In this document: positions 10,746 to 21,786 of the stretch, one piece after another
Numbering within the stretch: position 1 is the stretch's first letter
How the letters are laid out: each line of letters begins with the position of its first letter
Source: Microbotryum silenes-acaulis
Taxonomy: Eukaryota > Basidiomycota > Microbotryomycetes > Microbotryales > Microbotryaceae
Direction of reading: 5' to 3'
Assembly: GCA_003665825.1 (NCBI GenBank)
Contig: QPFY01000011.1
Coordinates: forward strand, 682,001-746,000
Length of the DNA: 64,000 nucleotides
Notes under the pieces: generated by a model
The model's database searches: none
Seen by the model: the letters and a program-made list of their open reading frames with translations, nothing else
Told to the model about the DNA's origin: nothing
Position numbers and translations under genes: made by a program

Positions 10746-12363
10746 ATGACTTACCTCCGCTGGCAACGGTAAGTTTAGATGTCACCTCTAGCAGTGCTGA
10801 TTCGCTTCAGCGTGCGATTGGCTCGGGGAAACATCGCCAAGGTGTCGAATCGGGCGTGGACGGGTCACACTAACGATTTGATTGAACCTCCTGTGGCCCA
10901 AACGCTTCGCATCACACCCATATCGACAACCCGTATTCCATCTCGCCATCACTCTTCTGGAATGGATCGTACGCCACCTGTAGAATCATCTTTTTCAACA
11001 TCACCTCAGCGCTGTGCACCGCTACGGCTGCTCTGGGTGAGTTTCGTTTCATTCATCTGAATCGGGCAGAGGGCGCGTCAGGGCGGGCTATCCTTCGCAA
11101 TTTTATTAACGGCGCTCCCTCTCATGTTCAACCGTCGTCATTGTATCTGGCAGCTATTTGGGGTCTTGTCACGTACGTCGAATTTCTCTTGGTACACCGC
11201 GACATCGAGGAGCGAGTGCAAGAAGTGGCGGCGGCGACCTCTGGGGCCGGCGGAGCAGCGCGTCACTTGCTCGACCTGCCTGCCCGTGGTCCGCCCAAAA
11301 TGCTTCTCCCGTGTGCACGGCACCTCCCTGACACTCCTTCCTTCTTCTACACGTCAATAGAGGCTATCAACAGAAGCATGATGTCCGTGAAAAGCTTAAT
11401 GGTGCAAGCTTGCACATCCAAGATGCGTTCGCCGCCGGTGGATCCGTAGCCGCCGTGAGTTGGTTATTCACGTCGAGAAATCGAAACCCGCCCCCTCCCC
11501 CGGCTCCCCACCGTGTCGCAGTCGCGGGGTAGCAGCTTGGCCGAGGACTCCCACGAGTCTGTGCACTGACATCATATGATTCCATTTTCTCGTCTGAAAT
11601 GACAATTTTCCGATCTCAGGCATCCGTGAGTTGAGCCAGCATCTCCGAAACAAGGGCGCACGCGGGAGCAGCACAAGTGACTGACCATTGTCGACTCTTG
11701 TCCGTCTCGCAAACAGGGTCTGGCCTCTTTGTTGTGCACCTTCGTTCTCGCCATGGCCCTGTTCAGGCGCAACAAGCCTGAAACGCTCTCGAGTATCCGA
11801 CTGAAGGAGGTGCTCTTTGGCTTTTCGTGCCTCTGCTGGATCGGTACCCTCATCCCCGCCACTGTGAGTGAACGAAGACTTTGTTTTTCCAGAGCAGCGA
11901 GCCGAATGGCATCCCTTAGAATCACAGGACTAAAGTTTTTCTTTTGCCGCTTCGCTACTAGTACATCTGGCAAACCAAATCTGGTGTCATCACCAAGACC
12001 GGTGTTCCCGCTGCCGTCCTCGCCCAAATTGTCGCTCTCGGCAAAATTGATCTTCGCTGTAAGCTTTGCTCAGCGACGGCCCTCTCTTTCCCAAAGCCAT
12101 TTTTCTCATTCCCTGCGCCCACCCTTTCTTCTCCGCTCTCAGACAAGACCAACAAGCCATTGAAGTCGCAAGTTATCGTTGGCTGGATCGCCTTCGGCGC
12201 TACCTTGATCACGACCGCGCTCGTCCTCGCTGAAGCGCGCTACGTCCTCAAACACGGTCGTGACGGGCCTATAATCGGGCACTTGCACGAGACTGAGACG
12301 ACGGCAACAGCGACGGATCGTCATGATTCGTTCGAGAAGCGCGAGACGCGCGAGTTGGCTTGA
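10746..12363 (+). CDS. predicted four-helix membrane protein, unknown family
   Basis: A small integral membrane protein of about 200 residues rebuilt from seven exons: 10746-10768, 10984-11036, a 19-base exon near 11153-11171, and exons starting near 11371, 11718, 11963 and 12143. Four hydrophobic segments are visible: around IIFFNITSALCTATAALG, ASLLCTFVLAMALF, VLFGFSCLCWIGTLIPATY and VIVGWIAFGATLITTALVLA. The cytosol-facing tail is Thr/His/Glu-rich and ends KRETRELA. The four-helix layout with short loops resembles MARVEL-like or other tetraspan proteins, but no signature motif was recognised, so no function is given. The first intron is about 215 bases, long for this genome, and a CT-rich leader precedes the start. 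Confidence 0.65.
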
Positions 12364-12455
12364 TCTTGGGGTTCTCGATGTAGTCTTCGTCTTCCGCTGG
12401 TTTCCTTGTGCTGGTTTCCGTCATCGTTCATTTTCGTTCATCAACTGCTATATAC

Positions 12456-12640
12456 GTCTCGTCGCACGTTGTTTTGGGCGTCTCCTCTTCATCCCTCGTG
12501 TAACGACGAAGACAAATATTATACATTCCTTTAAAAAAATATGACGTATGGACAGTGTCTCGTCGCACGTTTACCTGGGCGTCTCCACTTCAATTCGTGT
12601 GTGAAGACGAAGACAGATATCATTCATTCCTCCAAAAAAT
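12456..12640. repeat. two diverged direct repeats of about 85 bases
   Basis: Copy 1 runs about 12456-12540 and copy 2 about 12557-12640. Both begin GTCTCGTCGCACGTT, continue with GGGCGTCTCC and GACGAAGACA, and end in ATTCCT followed by an A-rich run. They sit just after the membrane-protein stop codon, so they lie in its 3' untranslated region or downstream of it. The copies differ by scattered substitutions, which fits an old local duplication. The rest of the gap between the convergent genes (12364-12772) shows nothing else. Confidence 0.8.
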
Positions 12641-12772
12641 TGTTCCATATCGGTTCTCGGTTACGCGTTTTCTAATCACTCATATTCTATCATATGATTC
12701 ACCCTTACCATCAAGTGTGAGTAACTACTTCTACATTGCTTAAATACGTCGCTGAACGTATGACAAAATCAA

Positions 12773-14280
12773 TCACGAAACGACGCCTGCCGCCGCGGCG
12801 GCGAAATGCACAGCTTGCAAGTTCGACGTCCCTCGTTCAAGTTGAGGACGTTGGCCATCAGCAGCCTGAACAGGAGGAGCAGCGATCGCGTCCCTCAATT
12901 GCGAGTAAAGAGCGTGTTCGGTCCCGAGAGCGTAAGTGAAGGTGCGCGAGGCGTAGTGGCTATTCCTCGGTGGTGTGGGGAGCGAGGCCTCAAGTGTGAG
13001 CAGGTCAATGACGTCGTCCAAGAGGTGGGCTTGGCCAACAGTGATGCCGGAGAATCCAACGTAGCTGACGTGGGTCTGTAGGACGGAGAGGGGGAGAGGA
13101 AAGGTGAGCTTGGTGCTTCCGACTGCTTGGCAAATTTTTGCCCCAACATACAACGTGGATGTGGAAATGATCTGTGGGCCAAGTGATCGATCAGTTTCGA
13201 CATAGCATGGATCGATCGGTACGTTTCACTCACAATAAGTCGGTTGATAGTGGATAAAGAACCGCAGTTCATCCTCGTCGATGCCGTACCTCTCCATGGC
13301 AACTCTTTCGCATTCGCGCCGGATCTTGGTCAAGAGTGGGAGATGGTGGGGTCTCAGGTCACGTAGCGACCGGATCGCTCTTGTCTGGACGAGTACGAGC
13401 AGGTACAGGGACGTGCTCGTCTTCTTATCCCATTTCCTGCGCCCATGCGACACGAGTGTCAGTCGCTAAGGTTTTGGCCGTCAGATGGATGGGCTCCCAC
13501 AACGTACAAATCAGGGGTCAAGACGAAGCCGGTTTCCGGATCCTCGTCGCGCAGGATTACGTGCTCGGCTTCGGAAATGCCATTGAGGATGTTATAGACC
13601 CAGCTGATCTGGTTCGGATCCAAGGAGTTGATGTAGGGCTCCACGACGGCTTCGTACAGCTCGGGTGTTTCGCGCACGATCCGGGTCATCTGTTGGCTGT
13701 ACTTGCGGATGTGCTTCGGAGAAGGGCGCGGTATGCCTGCTTCAGCCGTGATTTTGTCGCGCTAATTCTCGCCAATCTGTCTCACCTTGTCGGACGCAGG
13801 ACAGATCGACGTGATTTGGGCATCAGGGCTTGCTCGGCCAGGTGCGAACCAACTCGAAAAGGTGCCGTAGATGCTGTTGCACGTGACCTGTTGGTCAAGT
13901 TTGATCTGCAGACTGTCAGTGAAGAGTTCAGACCCCAATGGCAGTCGGCAGCCCAACTTGACCCACAGTGTCTGTCCTGTCCCATGCTGAAGAGTTCACG
14001 AGCCGTTGGAGTTCGTCAGGTGCGAATGCCGTCTTCTCCACCTTGACGATCGCCGGTTGACGGACATCGGTGTTCTCAGGGATAGCCGTACCCAGCAGGT
14101 AGGCGACATGGGCTTTGGGATCTATGGTCGATTCCGGTGAAAGCTCAGAGATGTAGATCTGTCCCGAGTCTAGAGTGACTTGGGCGGCTGACCTTCAAAG
14201 AGGATCCGCTCGAACTGGAACGACGAGAGGAGGTCGGTTGCGGAGGTGAAGCTCGTCGGCTGTGGGGAAGAGGGAGCCAT
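12773..14280 (-). CDS. DCS1: scavenger mRNA-decapping enzyme DcpS (m7GpppX diphosphatase)
   Basis: A HIT-superfamily enzyme that hydrolyses the m7GpppN cap left after 3'-to-5' mRNA decay. The N-terminal domain starts MAPSSPQPTSFTSATDLLSS and has the family phrase FQFERILFEG. The central segments NQISWVYNILNGISEAEHV and DLKWDKKTSTSLYLL match the family. The catalytic histidine triad HFHIHV is created across an intron: YQPTY followed by T|AT CAT TTC CAC ATC CAC GTT near 13150-13175. The next intron begins GTATGT directly after the triad. The C-terminus reads THVSYVGFSGITVGQAHLL and ends AAAAAGVVS at 12773. The start at 14280 fits the usual length of about 340 residues. The gene converges on the membrane-protein gene. 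Confidence 0.93.
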
Positions 14281-15275
14281 TGTGAAACGTATGACGTGAG
14301 TGAGAGGGCGGATATAAGCGAGATACTCGAAAAAAGCTGGAGGATAGCGGAAGTACTTGGGGTCAGCGGAGTGGTAGGGATGAGGATGAGGGGAGGACGA
14401 CTGCGAATTGCCGGTCGAGTGCGCGTGCGAGTCCAAGTGGGGTGGGGGTGCGCACGCCGGCTCGACAGGGCGCGACGCGACCGCCGGGGCATGCTCCAAG
14501 TGCAGTGCAGTGGAAGCCTGCGCTGATAGTGCCTCATCCATTGATAGTGTTGATGAGCTCGAGTCCACAAGAAATTTCTTGCATCCCCCTCTGTCAATGA
14601 AGGTTCCAAAGGAGGTCGCCATTGTTAAGGTACATAGGCATCCTGCTCCGTGGCAAAGTCGGGATGGTCGGGGTGGTCCGACCGACGGTTTCACTTTGGG
14701 TAGCCGGAGTTGCCGGACGTTGAACTCGGAGCGGTTCCGTCTCTTCTTGACCACCTTATCGTGACGGAAACGGTTGCTTCGAGTCGAGGGATCAAGTCGT
14801 CGCGATGAAAATGACCGAATGACGAGCGAAGATAACCCCATTCGTCGCCTGCACCTCGCGTGAGTCCGACGCGTCCGACGAAAGATGCCAGAATTTTCCG
14901 AGTCAAATCACGTGATTTGGGCTCGGCAGGGGCTTCAGGCATGCTGCTCAGTGGCACGCCACCAAGACTCCGTCCCGTACACGTAGGGAGAAAATTCAAC
15001 TACAGCAACATCTAGAACTAGGCTTCAAGCTTGTCTTACCATATTTCGCTCTACGAACCCCTGAGACATCCCGTTCTTACCCCATCAGCCGCGGGATCGC
15101 TGGCCCAGAAATCGCGCAATGGTATGGCGAGATCATGCGACACCGACGATTCTGGCGGCCCGAGCAGAATGAAACCGGACAGGCTGGCCGACCCTGTGAG
15201 TCACCCAGTACCACTCTCTTGACTTGGCCAGTGCTTCTTGGACTTTACTCTCCCCACTACTCATCCTACTCTCCG
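14281..15275. other. divergent intergenic region upstream of DCS1 and UPF0643 gene
   Basis: About 1 kb between divergent starts. A long minus-strand open frame continues upstream of the DCS1 start, but it carries no family signal and is probably chance. A GTGAGT at 15195 and a possible upstream ATG at 15135 mean that a 5' non-coding or short coding exon of the UPF0643 gene may lie here. Confidence 0.4.
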
Positions 15276-16464
15276 ATGCCTGGCCCTACATTACAACAAT
15301 GCCCCGCGGCCTCGGCTTCCTCTCCCGTCGGCGAGAACTTCTCTGGAAACACTTTGACCAACTTTGACCCCTTCGCCTTGAGCACCATCCCGTCAGCTCG
15401 CAGGATCGAAGCCACAGGCTGCCCTTTCTCTTTTAACGCCGCATCCGAGGCTAAATCGGCTTTCGCCGATCTTCGCTGCCCCATCTCGGGTACTCCAGCT
15501 CGCACGAGCGCCTTGAAACGAGGTGGCTCGACCTCGACCTCGACCTCAAGGTCACCTGTTCCAACCGGGTTCCCGGACCTTCGTCGAACGCCTTCAGCCG
15601 AACTGCTCTACCTACCTCCATTGCTTTCCCTTCTTCCTCCAACGACTGAGAAAAACGCTCTGAAACACGTGACCAACACCAGGGTGGGGTACTACACGCG
15701 CTCGCACCTCCCTTCTATCGATGAGGCATCAATCGCCCTTCACCACGCGCTGCATGCATTCCAGCCCAAGACAGATCAGTACGCTTACGAGCCGTATAAT
15801 GAGGCGTTCAATTTCGATGAATTCAAGTTGCCTGTACACTTGGAGAGGGAATGGTAGGTTCGAGCCCCTTGCGCCCGGCGGTCGATAGGAGGTAGCTCAA
15901 AGCAAGGCCAAAGCTGAGGAATTTTCGCTCGCGCAGGTACATTGTCGCTTTCAGATCGACTCGAGCCAAGGATTCACCCTCCAAAGACTTGTACGAAGCC
16001 GATCGTCAAGCCCACGAAGAAGCAGTGACCGTGAGTCTTGATACACTTGTGAGCACATGCAGACCATTCCGAGACTAACCATACTCTGGTCACCCCTATC
16101 CACTTCTGCAGGCTGGCGGCTTATTGGCCTATTGGTTCGGCGTCCCCAATTCCCGCGGAAGTAACCTCGCGACGTGTATTTGGATGTCGAGAGCGCATGC
16201 TGTGAGAGCGATTGCGGGACCGAAACACGTCGAAGCGATGAGATTGGCCGAGGTAAGTTATCACAATCAAGGGCGTTCCGACGCTTGAGCAGATCAGAAA
16301 TACTCGATGACGCTGACGTACGTACACGTGCGAAATATTAGGCCATGTACGCGAACTATGACTTGAAGCGATACGTGTTGAGGAAAGCGAAGGGAGAAGT
16401 TGGTGTGACGATCGAACCTTGGAGAGGGGGCGAGATCCACTTTGGTGGAGATTATAAGATTTGA
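15276..16464 (+). CDS. UPF0643 family protein, function unknown
   Basis: Matches from memory the fungal UPF0643 family of uncharacterised proteins. Four exons: about 15276-15853, 15937-16030, 16112-16252 and 16342-16464. Conserved phrases are NTRVGYYTRSHLPSIDEA, LEREWYIVAFRSTRAK, AGGLLAYWFGVPN, SNLATCIWMSRAHAV and GPKHVEAMRLAEAMY, with a C-terminus in GGEIHFGGDYKI. No membrane segment or catalytic motif is recognised. The start is uncertain: the frame stays open upstream to an ATG at 15135, and a spliced 5' exon is possible. Residues before about 15600 are poorly conserved and Ser/Thr/Pro-rich, including a CGACCT hexamer repeat around 15530. Confidence 0.75.
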
Positions 16465-16895
16465 CTCTAGGGCAGAGGGCCGTCGCTGTAGGTAACTCGA
16501 GGGAGAGGGGATGAGCAGGCATGGTAATGCCAATGTATTTTAGAATTACGTTCAGGATCAGAGAAGCCTCTCCACCTAGGATGTCCGAGTCAGAGTCTCA
16601 GTCGCCGAAGCCACAGTGGGGAAGCGCGAAGAAGGCGGTCCGAGCAGCGCCGACCCAATTTTGGTCTTCGTGCCCAAGTCACATCCGCGCCAGTCTCTCC
16701 CCCGCTCCTTGACGACCGCCGACTGTCTCGCCTCAACAGGCTGTCACCTCGACCCACATCAGTTGACCCATAGCCCGACTGAACGCACTGTTTGCTTCGT
16801 AGTCCAGACTCCCTCGAGACCCTGACTTTACTCGACGCGTCCTGCACACAACCCAAGCCAGGCTCTCGCATAGCAAGACCGGCTTAATCATCAAC
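16465..16895. other. intergenic, 3' region of UPF0643 gene and promoter of SF1
   Basis: About 430 bases. The half nearer 16896 is C/T-rich and should hold the promoter and leader of the branchpoint-binding protein gene. No specific element was recognised. Confidence 0.4.
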
Positions 16896-19367
16896 ATGTG
16901 GCAACGCAACAACGCTCGTCAGACGGGTGCCAACGACGCACCTCTTGCTGGTCCACGAAGATGGGGTGGAGGAGCAGGTGGCTCCCCTCCTCAGGCTAGT
17001 CAGGGTCAGCAGGCTGGGCCTCCAGGGGGAGGAGGAGGATATGGCAACGGAGGGAACGGGTACGGGTACGGAGGAGGTGGAGGGGGAGGAGGTGATCCTG
17101 GACGAGATGATAGAGGCTCCAACGATCGAGGTGGATGGACCAATGGTGGTGGAGGCGCTGGATTCGATCACCGGGGTGGTGGTGGAGGTGCTGGAGACTA
17201 CGGTGGTGGACGACCGGTCCCTCCTCCCCCTATGCCTGCACCTTCGGACCGACAATCCGCTTGGGGTCCACCAACAGGCTCGGATGTACCTCCCCCACCT
17301 CCTCCTCCTGCTGCCGATGGTCCTCCGGGCGAGAGGAAACGCAAGAGTCGTTGGGGTTCCGACAAGGTCGAAGGGCCGATGCCGACTGCGATCGCCGGTG
17401 CGGTTAATGAGAAGGAACTTGAACGCTATGCAGGTGCGTTACAGACCGCGCAGCTTTAGTCCGTATTGTCACTGACTGACTCCCGCTCGCGCGCACAGCC
17501 CAACTCCGACTCGACGAAATCGCTCGCAAGCTGCGGTCAGGCGACGTCGTGCCCCCTGACGGAGCGCGTTCACCATCACCCCCGCCGACCTACGACGGCC
17601 ATGGACGTCGTACCAACACGCGAGAGGTGCGCTACCGACGCAAGCTCGAGGACGAACGCATGCGCCTCGTCGACCGCCAGATGAAGCTCGACCCGGCGTT
17701 CAAGCCGCCGACCGAGTACCTCGTCGCGAAACGACAAAACGCCGGTCGACCCCAGGAAAAGGTCTACATCCCCGTAAAGACCTTTCCCGAGATCAACTTT
17801 TTCGGCTTGCTCGTCGGTCCGCGCGGTAATTCGCTTAAAAAGATGGAAAGGGAGAGTGGGGCCAAGATCAGTATCCGAGGCAAAGGATCGGTCAAGGATG
17901 GAAAGGGTCGTCCTGGGGGCGGTCGGGATGATGATGAGAATGAAGAGCTACATTGTTTGATCCAGGCCGACTCGGAGGAGAAGGTCCAGGCTTGCGTGAA
18001 GCTTATCAACACCGTTATCGAGACTGTGAGTCCTCCTCGGTCGGCGACGTGTGGCCATGCTCGTGTCGGACCAGCCGACCTTTTTCCGCTTTCTTGGTAC
18101 ACTACAGGCTGCTTCCATTCCGGAAGGTCAGAACGACCACAAGAGGAACCAACTGCGTGAACTAGCGTCCTTGAACGGTACCCTTCGTGACGATGAGAAC
18201 CAAGTTTGCCAGTGAGTAGTCCCGTATCGACTTACTCACCATGCACTGACATGGCTGTTGCACCTTTGCTACAGGAACTGCGGAGGCCTTGGACATCGCA
18301 AGTATGATTGCCCCGAACAAAAGAACTGGACTGCTGGCATCATCTGCCGAGTGTGTGGTGGAGGTACGTTCAACTTGCCGACCTGGTTGTGCTAGTTGGC
18401 GATCTGCAGCGTTTGCCACTCGCGCGCAAGGAATTATTCTCGGAGCATGCCATAACTGACACTGCACTTTTATATTGTGCTCGCTGCTGCGTCTCTTGTC
18501 ACGAACGCCGTTTCAATTATCAGCCGGACACATGGCTAGGTGAGTTCCGTCAACTATCGATCTGAACTCGAGATCAGCGCTGACTCTGGGCTACGATCAC
18601 CCTATACAGGGATTGTACCCAACGACGGAACGGCTTTGGTGGTCCCCCTGGACCGGGAGGACCGGGAGGCCCTGCACCGAGCTTTGGACCCGATGCCGGC
18701 CGAGCTCAGCAATTCGATTCCGAATACGCGTCTCTCATGGCCGAACTCGGCGAGACGTCCGCTGCTCCGCCACTCGCTGGTGGTGCACCTGGCGTTCAAC
18801 CCGGAGGACCGGCGGCGGTTCCTTTCGATGATGGCATTCCTCGCGACGAGAATGGGAAAAAGATTCCGCCTTGGCGTATCCCTGCTAACTGGTACGTTTG
18901 CTCGAGCGCCTTGCCTTGACCCACGGTAGGTGACACGAACGCTAACCACGAGCCCGCATTATAAAGGCATCCTCCTAGCTCTGGACCTCGCTTTGGTGGT
19001 GGTGGACCACCTGGCCCGCCTGGTAATGGTCCTCCGATGAACCAGGGTTATGGTCCCCGAGGAGGATACGGTCCTCCTGGTGGTGGGTACGGAGGTGGAC
19101 CAGGTGGGCTTCCGCAGCAACAGCAATGTGAGCCGCATTGACTTCATGCCAATGTTTGAAAGAATAGATGGAAGGGCTAAGCAAAGAGAGAACACGGGGT
19201 CCCTTTTCACAGATGGTGGTGGATATCCTCAGCAGCCGCAGCAGCCTCAGCAGCCGCAGCAACCGCCTCCTCCCCCACCGCCGCCCCAGCAGCAGTCGTA
19301 CGACCAAGGTACTCCCCAATACCAACAACAACAGTACGGCCAACCCCACTACCCACCTCGGGGTTGA
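16896..19367 (+). CDS. BBP: branchpoint-binding protein (splicing factor 1)
   Basis: Binds the intron branchpoint during early spliceosome assembly, together with the U2AF dimer. The N-terminus ([14 protein letters not shown]) leads into a long Gly- and Pro-rich stretch, then RKRKSRWG, the short U2AF-binding ligand motif typical of SF1. The helix-hairpin and KH-QUA2 region follows: [20 protein letters not shown], then [20 protein letters not shown]. Two CCHC zinc knuckles are seen: [14 protein letters not shown] and CRVCGGAGHMARDC. The second is split by a 16-base micro-exon at 18524-18539. The tail is Gly-, Pro- and Gln-rich with a PQQ repeat (19230-19270), ending HYPPRG. U2AF small subunit is encoded 16 kb away. 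Confidence 0.93.
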
Positions 19368-19788
19368 TAGTGTTCTTCTTCCGCTACTTTCTTTTTCGTG
19401 GTACCCACCCAAAAACACAAACTGTTGGATCAAGGCTTTCGCGGGTCCGTTGCCCGCCGGCCGATTTGTAGTCCTCTCGCTCATCGTTGAACCAGTCAAA
19501 AACCTGCCCCTCCGCCCAAACTTCCTATGCTGACCCTGATCTTGCTATTCTCGCTTCTTGAAATGGAATCATCTCAAAAAAAGAAAATGCTCGCTGGATT
19601 GGGCACAAAAACAAAGTGCTAATAATTGACGCTCCGACGCGCTCGCGGAGAAGAGAAGATTGACGTCGACGCATCTCTGCTCGCTCTCTGCTCGCTCACT
19701 GCACCGAACTTGTCCTTCGCGCTCGGCCCCAAATCGCCAATCTCTTGAGCCCTGTCCTCATCTTCTCTCAGCACCGACAATCGCAATC
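19368..19788. other. intergenic, SF1 3' region and acetate kinase promoter
   Basis: About 420 bases between two genes on the same strand. The last 80 bases before the acetate kinase start are C/T-rich. Nothing else was recognised. Confidence 0.4.
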
Positions 19789-21299
19789 ATGTCACTCTCC
19801 CTCGCAGTCAACTGCGGCTCGTCCTCGATCAAGTTCAAGGTGTTCGCAGCTTCGGAGCGCGTCATCCTCTCCGGTTCGGCCAAGGACGTTCAAGGCGACA
19901 GTCCGCCCTCGTTCTCATTCAGGCACTACAAGGACAACGACGGTTCAGGGAAGGGGAACCCATTCGAGAAGAAACTTGATGAGGCGACTTCGTACGAGGC
20001 GACTTTCGAAGCGATCCTGAGCGAAGTCACACGTGTCCTTGCGGAGGGGGAGGGGCCATCATCAGGCTCGGAGTCGAACAAGAGCGAAGGGAACAAGATT
20101 GGTGTGATCGCGCATCGGATCGTGCATGGAGGGATAGCTACCGAACCGATCGTCATTCGTCACGGATCCAAGGAGGAACAAGCGACGCTCGATCGCATGG
20201 ACGCCGTGTCAAGCTTCGCACCTCTTCATGTGGGGCGCCAGAGACTGAACCTCGATCAGGGTCCCACGGCGGGCAGAGCGAGCTGACAGTTTCCATCTCT
20301 TCCCTATCAGAATCATCATGCAATGTTGATCGTCAAGACATGCCTCGAAAAACTCCCCTCGGCCACTTCGGTGCTCTGCTTCGACACGCTCTTCCACACG
20401 TCGATCCCGGACTACCGCACCCGCTACGCCATCTCGGAACCCAAGCACAAGACTCCCGTACCTCTCAAACGTTACGGCTTCCACGGTCTGAGTTACGCTA
20501 ACATCGTCGATCAAATGAGCGAAGCGCTCGACAAGCCTGTCCAGAAGCTCAACATCGTCGTTGCTCATCTCGGGAGTGGAGCGAGTTGTTGCATGATCCA
20601 AGGCGGCAAGAGTCAGGATACGACCATGGGATTGACCCCGCTCGAAGGTTGGTACTTTGAGCTCAATCTTCATGTCCCCCAAACTTTGGAGCTGATACAT
20701 ACCTCCCACACACAGGCTTACCCGGTGGCACTCGTGCCGGTTCCCTCGACCCGTCCCTCGTTTTCCACCACACCCCAGACTGCTCCAACACGGTCCAATG
20801 GTCCGGCCGCGACATCTCCAAAGCCGAATACGTCCTCAACAAAGACTCAGGCTTCAAGGCCTTGGCGGGGACGTCGGATTTCGGTCTTATCATTTCGCGG
20901 GCATTCCCTTCGGACGAAGCTTCCGGTGGCAAGAGTTCCGGTGATGAGGAGCAAAAGAAGGCCAGATTGACGTACGACCTTTACCTCGATCGATTGTTGG
21001 GCTTCCTCAGTTCCTACATCGTCACCTTGCTCGCTTCCTCCGAGGGTATGGACGCCCTCGTATTTTCGGGTGGGATAGGAGAGCGTTCGGCGAGATTGCG
21101 CGCCGACGTGTTGCGCCATTTCGAGTGGATCGAGAAGCTTGGCAACACCAGAGGGGGAGTGGATCGGGAAAGGAATGAAAAGGAGCAGGGCAGGAGGAAG
21201 TTGACAATAGAAGGGAGCAAAATTGAGGCCTGGGTCGTGGAGACGAATGAAGAAGTCGAGTGTGTCAGATTGGCAAAGCGGGCCAATGGAGCCGAGTAG
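19789..21299 (+). CDS. ACK1: acetate kinase
   Basis: Interconverts acetyl phosphate plus ADP with acetate plus ATP. In fungi it normally works after phosphoketolase (Xfp). Visible motifs of the ASKHA fold are the N-terminal VNCGSSSIKFK, AHRIVHGG, the catalytic-Asp region FDTLFH, VAHLGSG, TPLEG|LPGGTRAGSLDP across an intron, FSGGIGE and the final ETNEEVE. The first intron starts at a weak donor (CTTCAT|GTGGGG) and rejoins as NHHAML after TATCAG. A second intron follows TPLEG. The start at 19789 places VNCGSS in its usual position near the N-terminus. An insertion of about 45 residues around DNDGSGKGNP to EGPSSGSESN makes it longer than bacterial AckA. Confidence 0.95.
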
Positions 21300-21786
21300 T
21301 CCCGCCTGCCGTTAGTTCCACTTTTAAGATTTTAGACTCCCTGTTAGCAAGCCCATGTTGAACAAGCGAAGTGATAATAGAATTGCGATCGAACCGAGCG
21401 TGCAAAGAAAGAGAGAAAGGACTAAAACGAAGTTTGTACAATCAGAACAAGTGGGGAGAGACATCACTGAAAGCGAGCATGGGTACAAGAGCAAGGATGG
21501 GGGAAGGGGGAACCGTCTGTTGGAATGGTGAATGGCATGAACGATGGAGGGAAAGGTGAAGTTCGACGATAAAGAGAGCAAAGAGAGCATAGTAAAACTA
21601 GTGTGGACGGGGAAGAAAGACGCTCCAGAGAGGGCTTGAAAGCTATAAGTGAAGAACGAGGAGCCACAGGGCGAAAGGGGTTGGAAATGGGCCTGCGATC
21701 CTGCTTCCGAAAACGGGTCCAAGATAAAGAGCTAGCAAAGATACAAGAGAAAAGAGCATTTGCGGCCAAGGTTTATTTTCCATCGT
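21300..21786. other. 3' regions of convergent acetate kinase and Atg1 genes
   Basis: About 490 bases between two convergent stops. The region is richer in A and G on the plus strand than its neighbours. It likely carries both 3' untranslated regions; no gene was found. Confidence 0.4.

Noticed and set aside
14170..14841. Long minus-strand frame running upstream of the DCS1 start
   Set aside because: The conserved DcpS sequence begins only at the ATG at 14280; the upstream part shows no family resemblance.
15299..15370. Alternative ATG frame MPRGLGFLSRRRELLW as the start of the UPF0643 gene
   Set aside because: It stops after about 22 codons and is out of frame with the conserved domain; at most an upstream frame.
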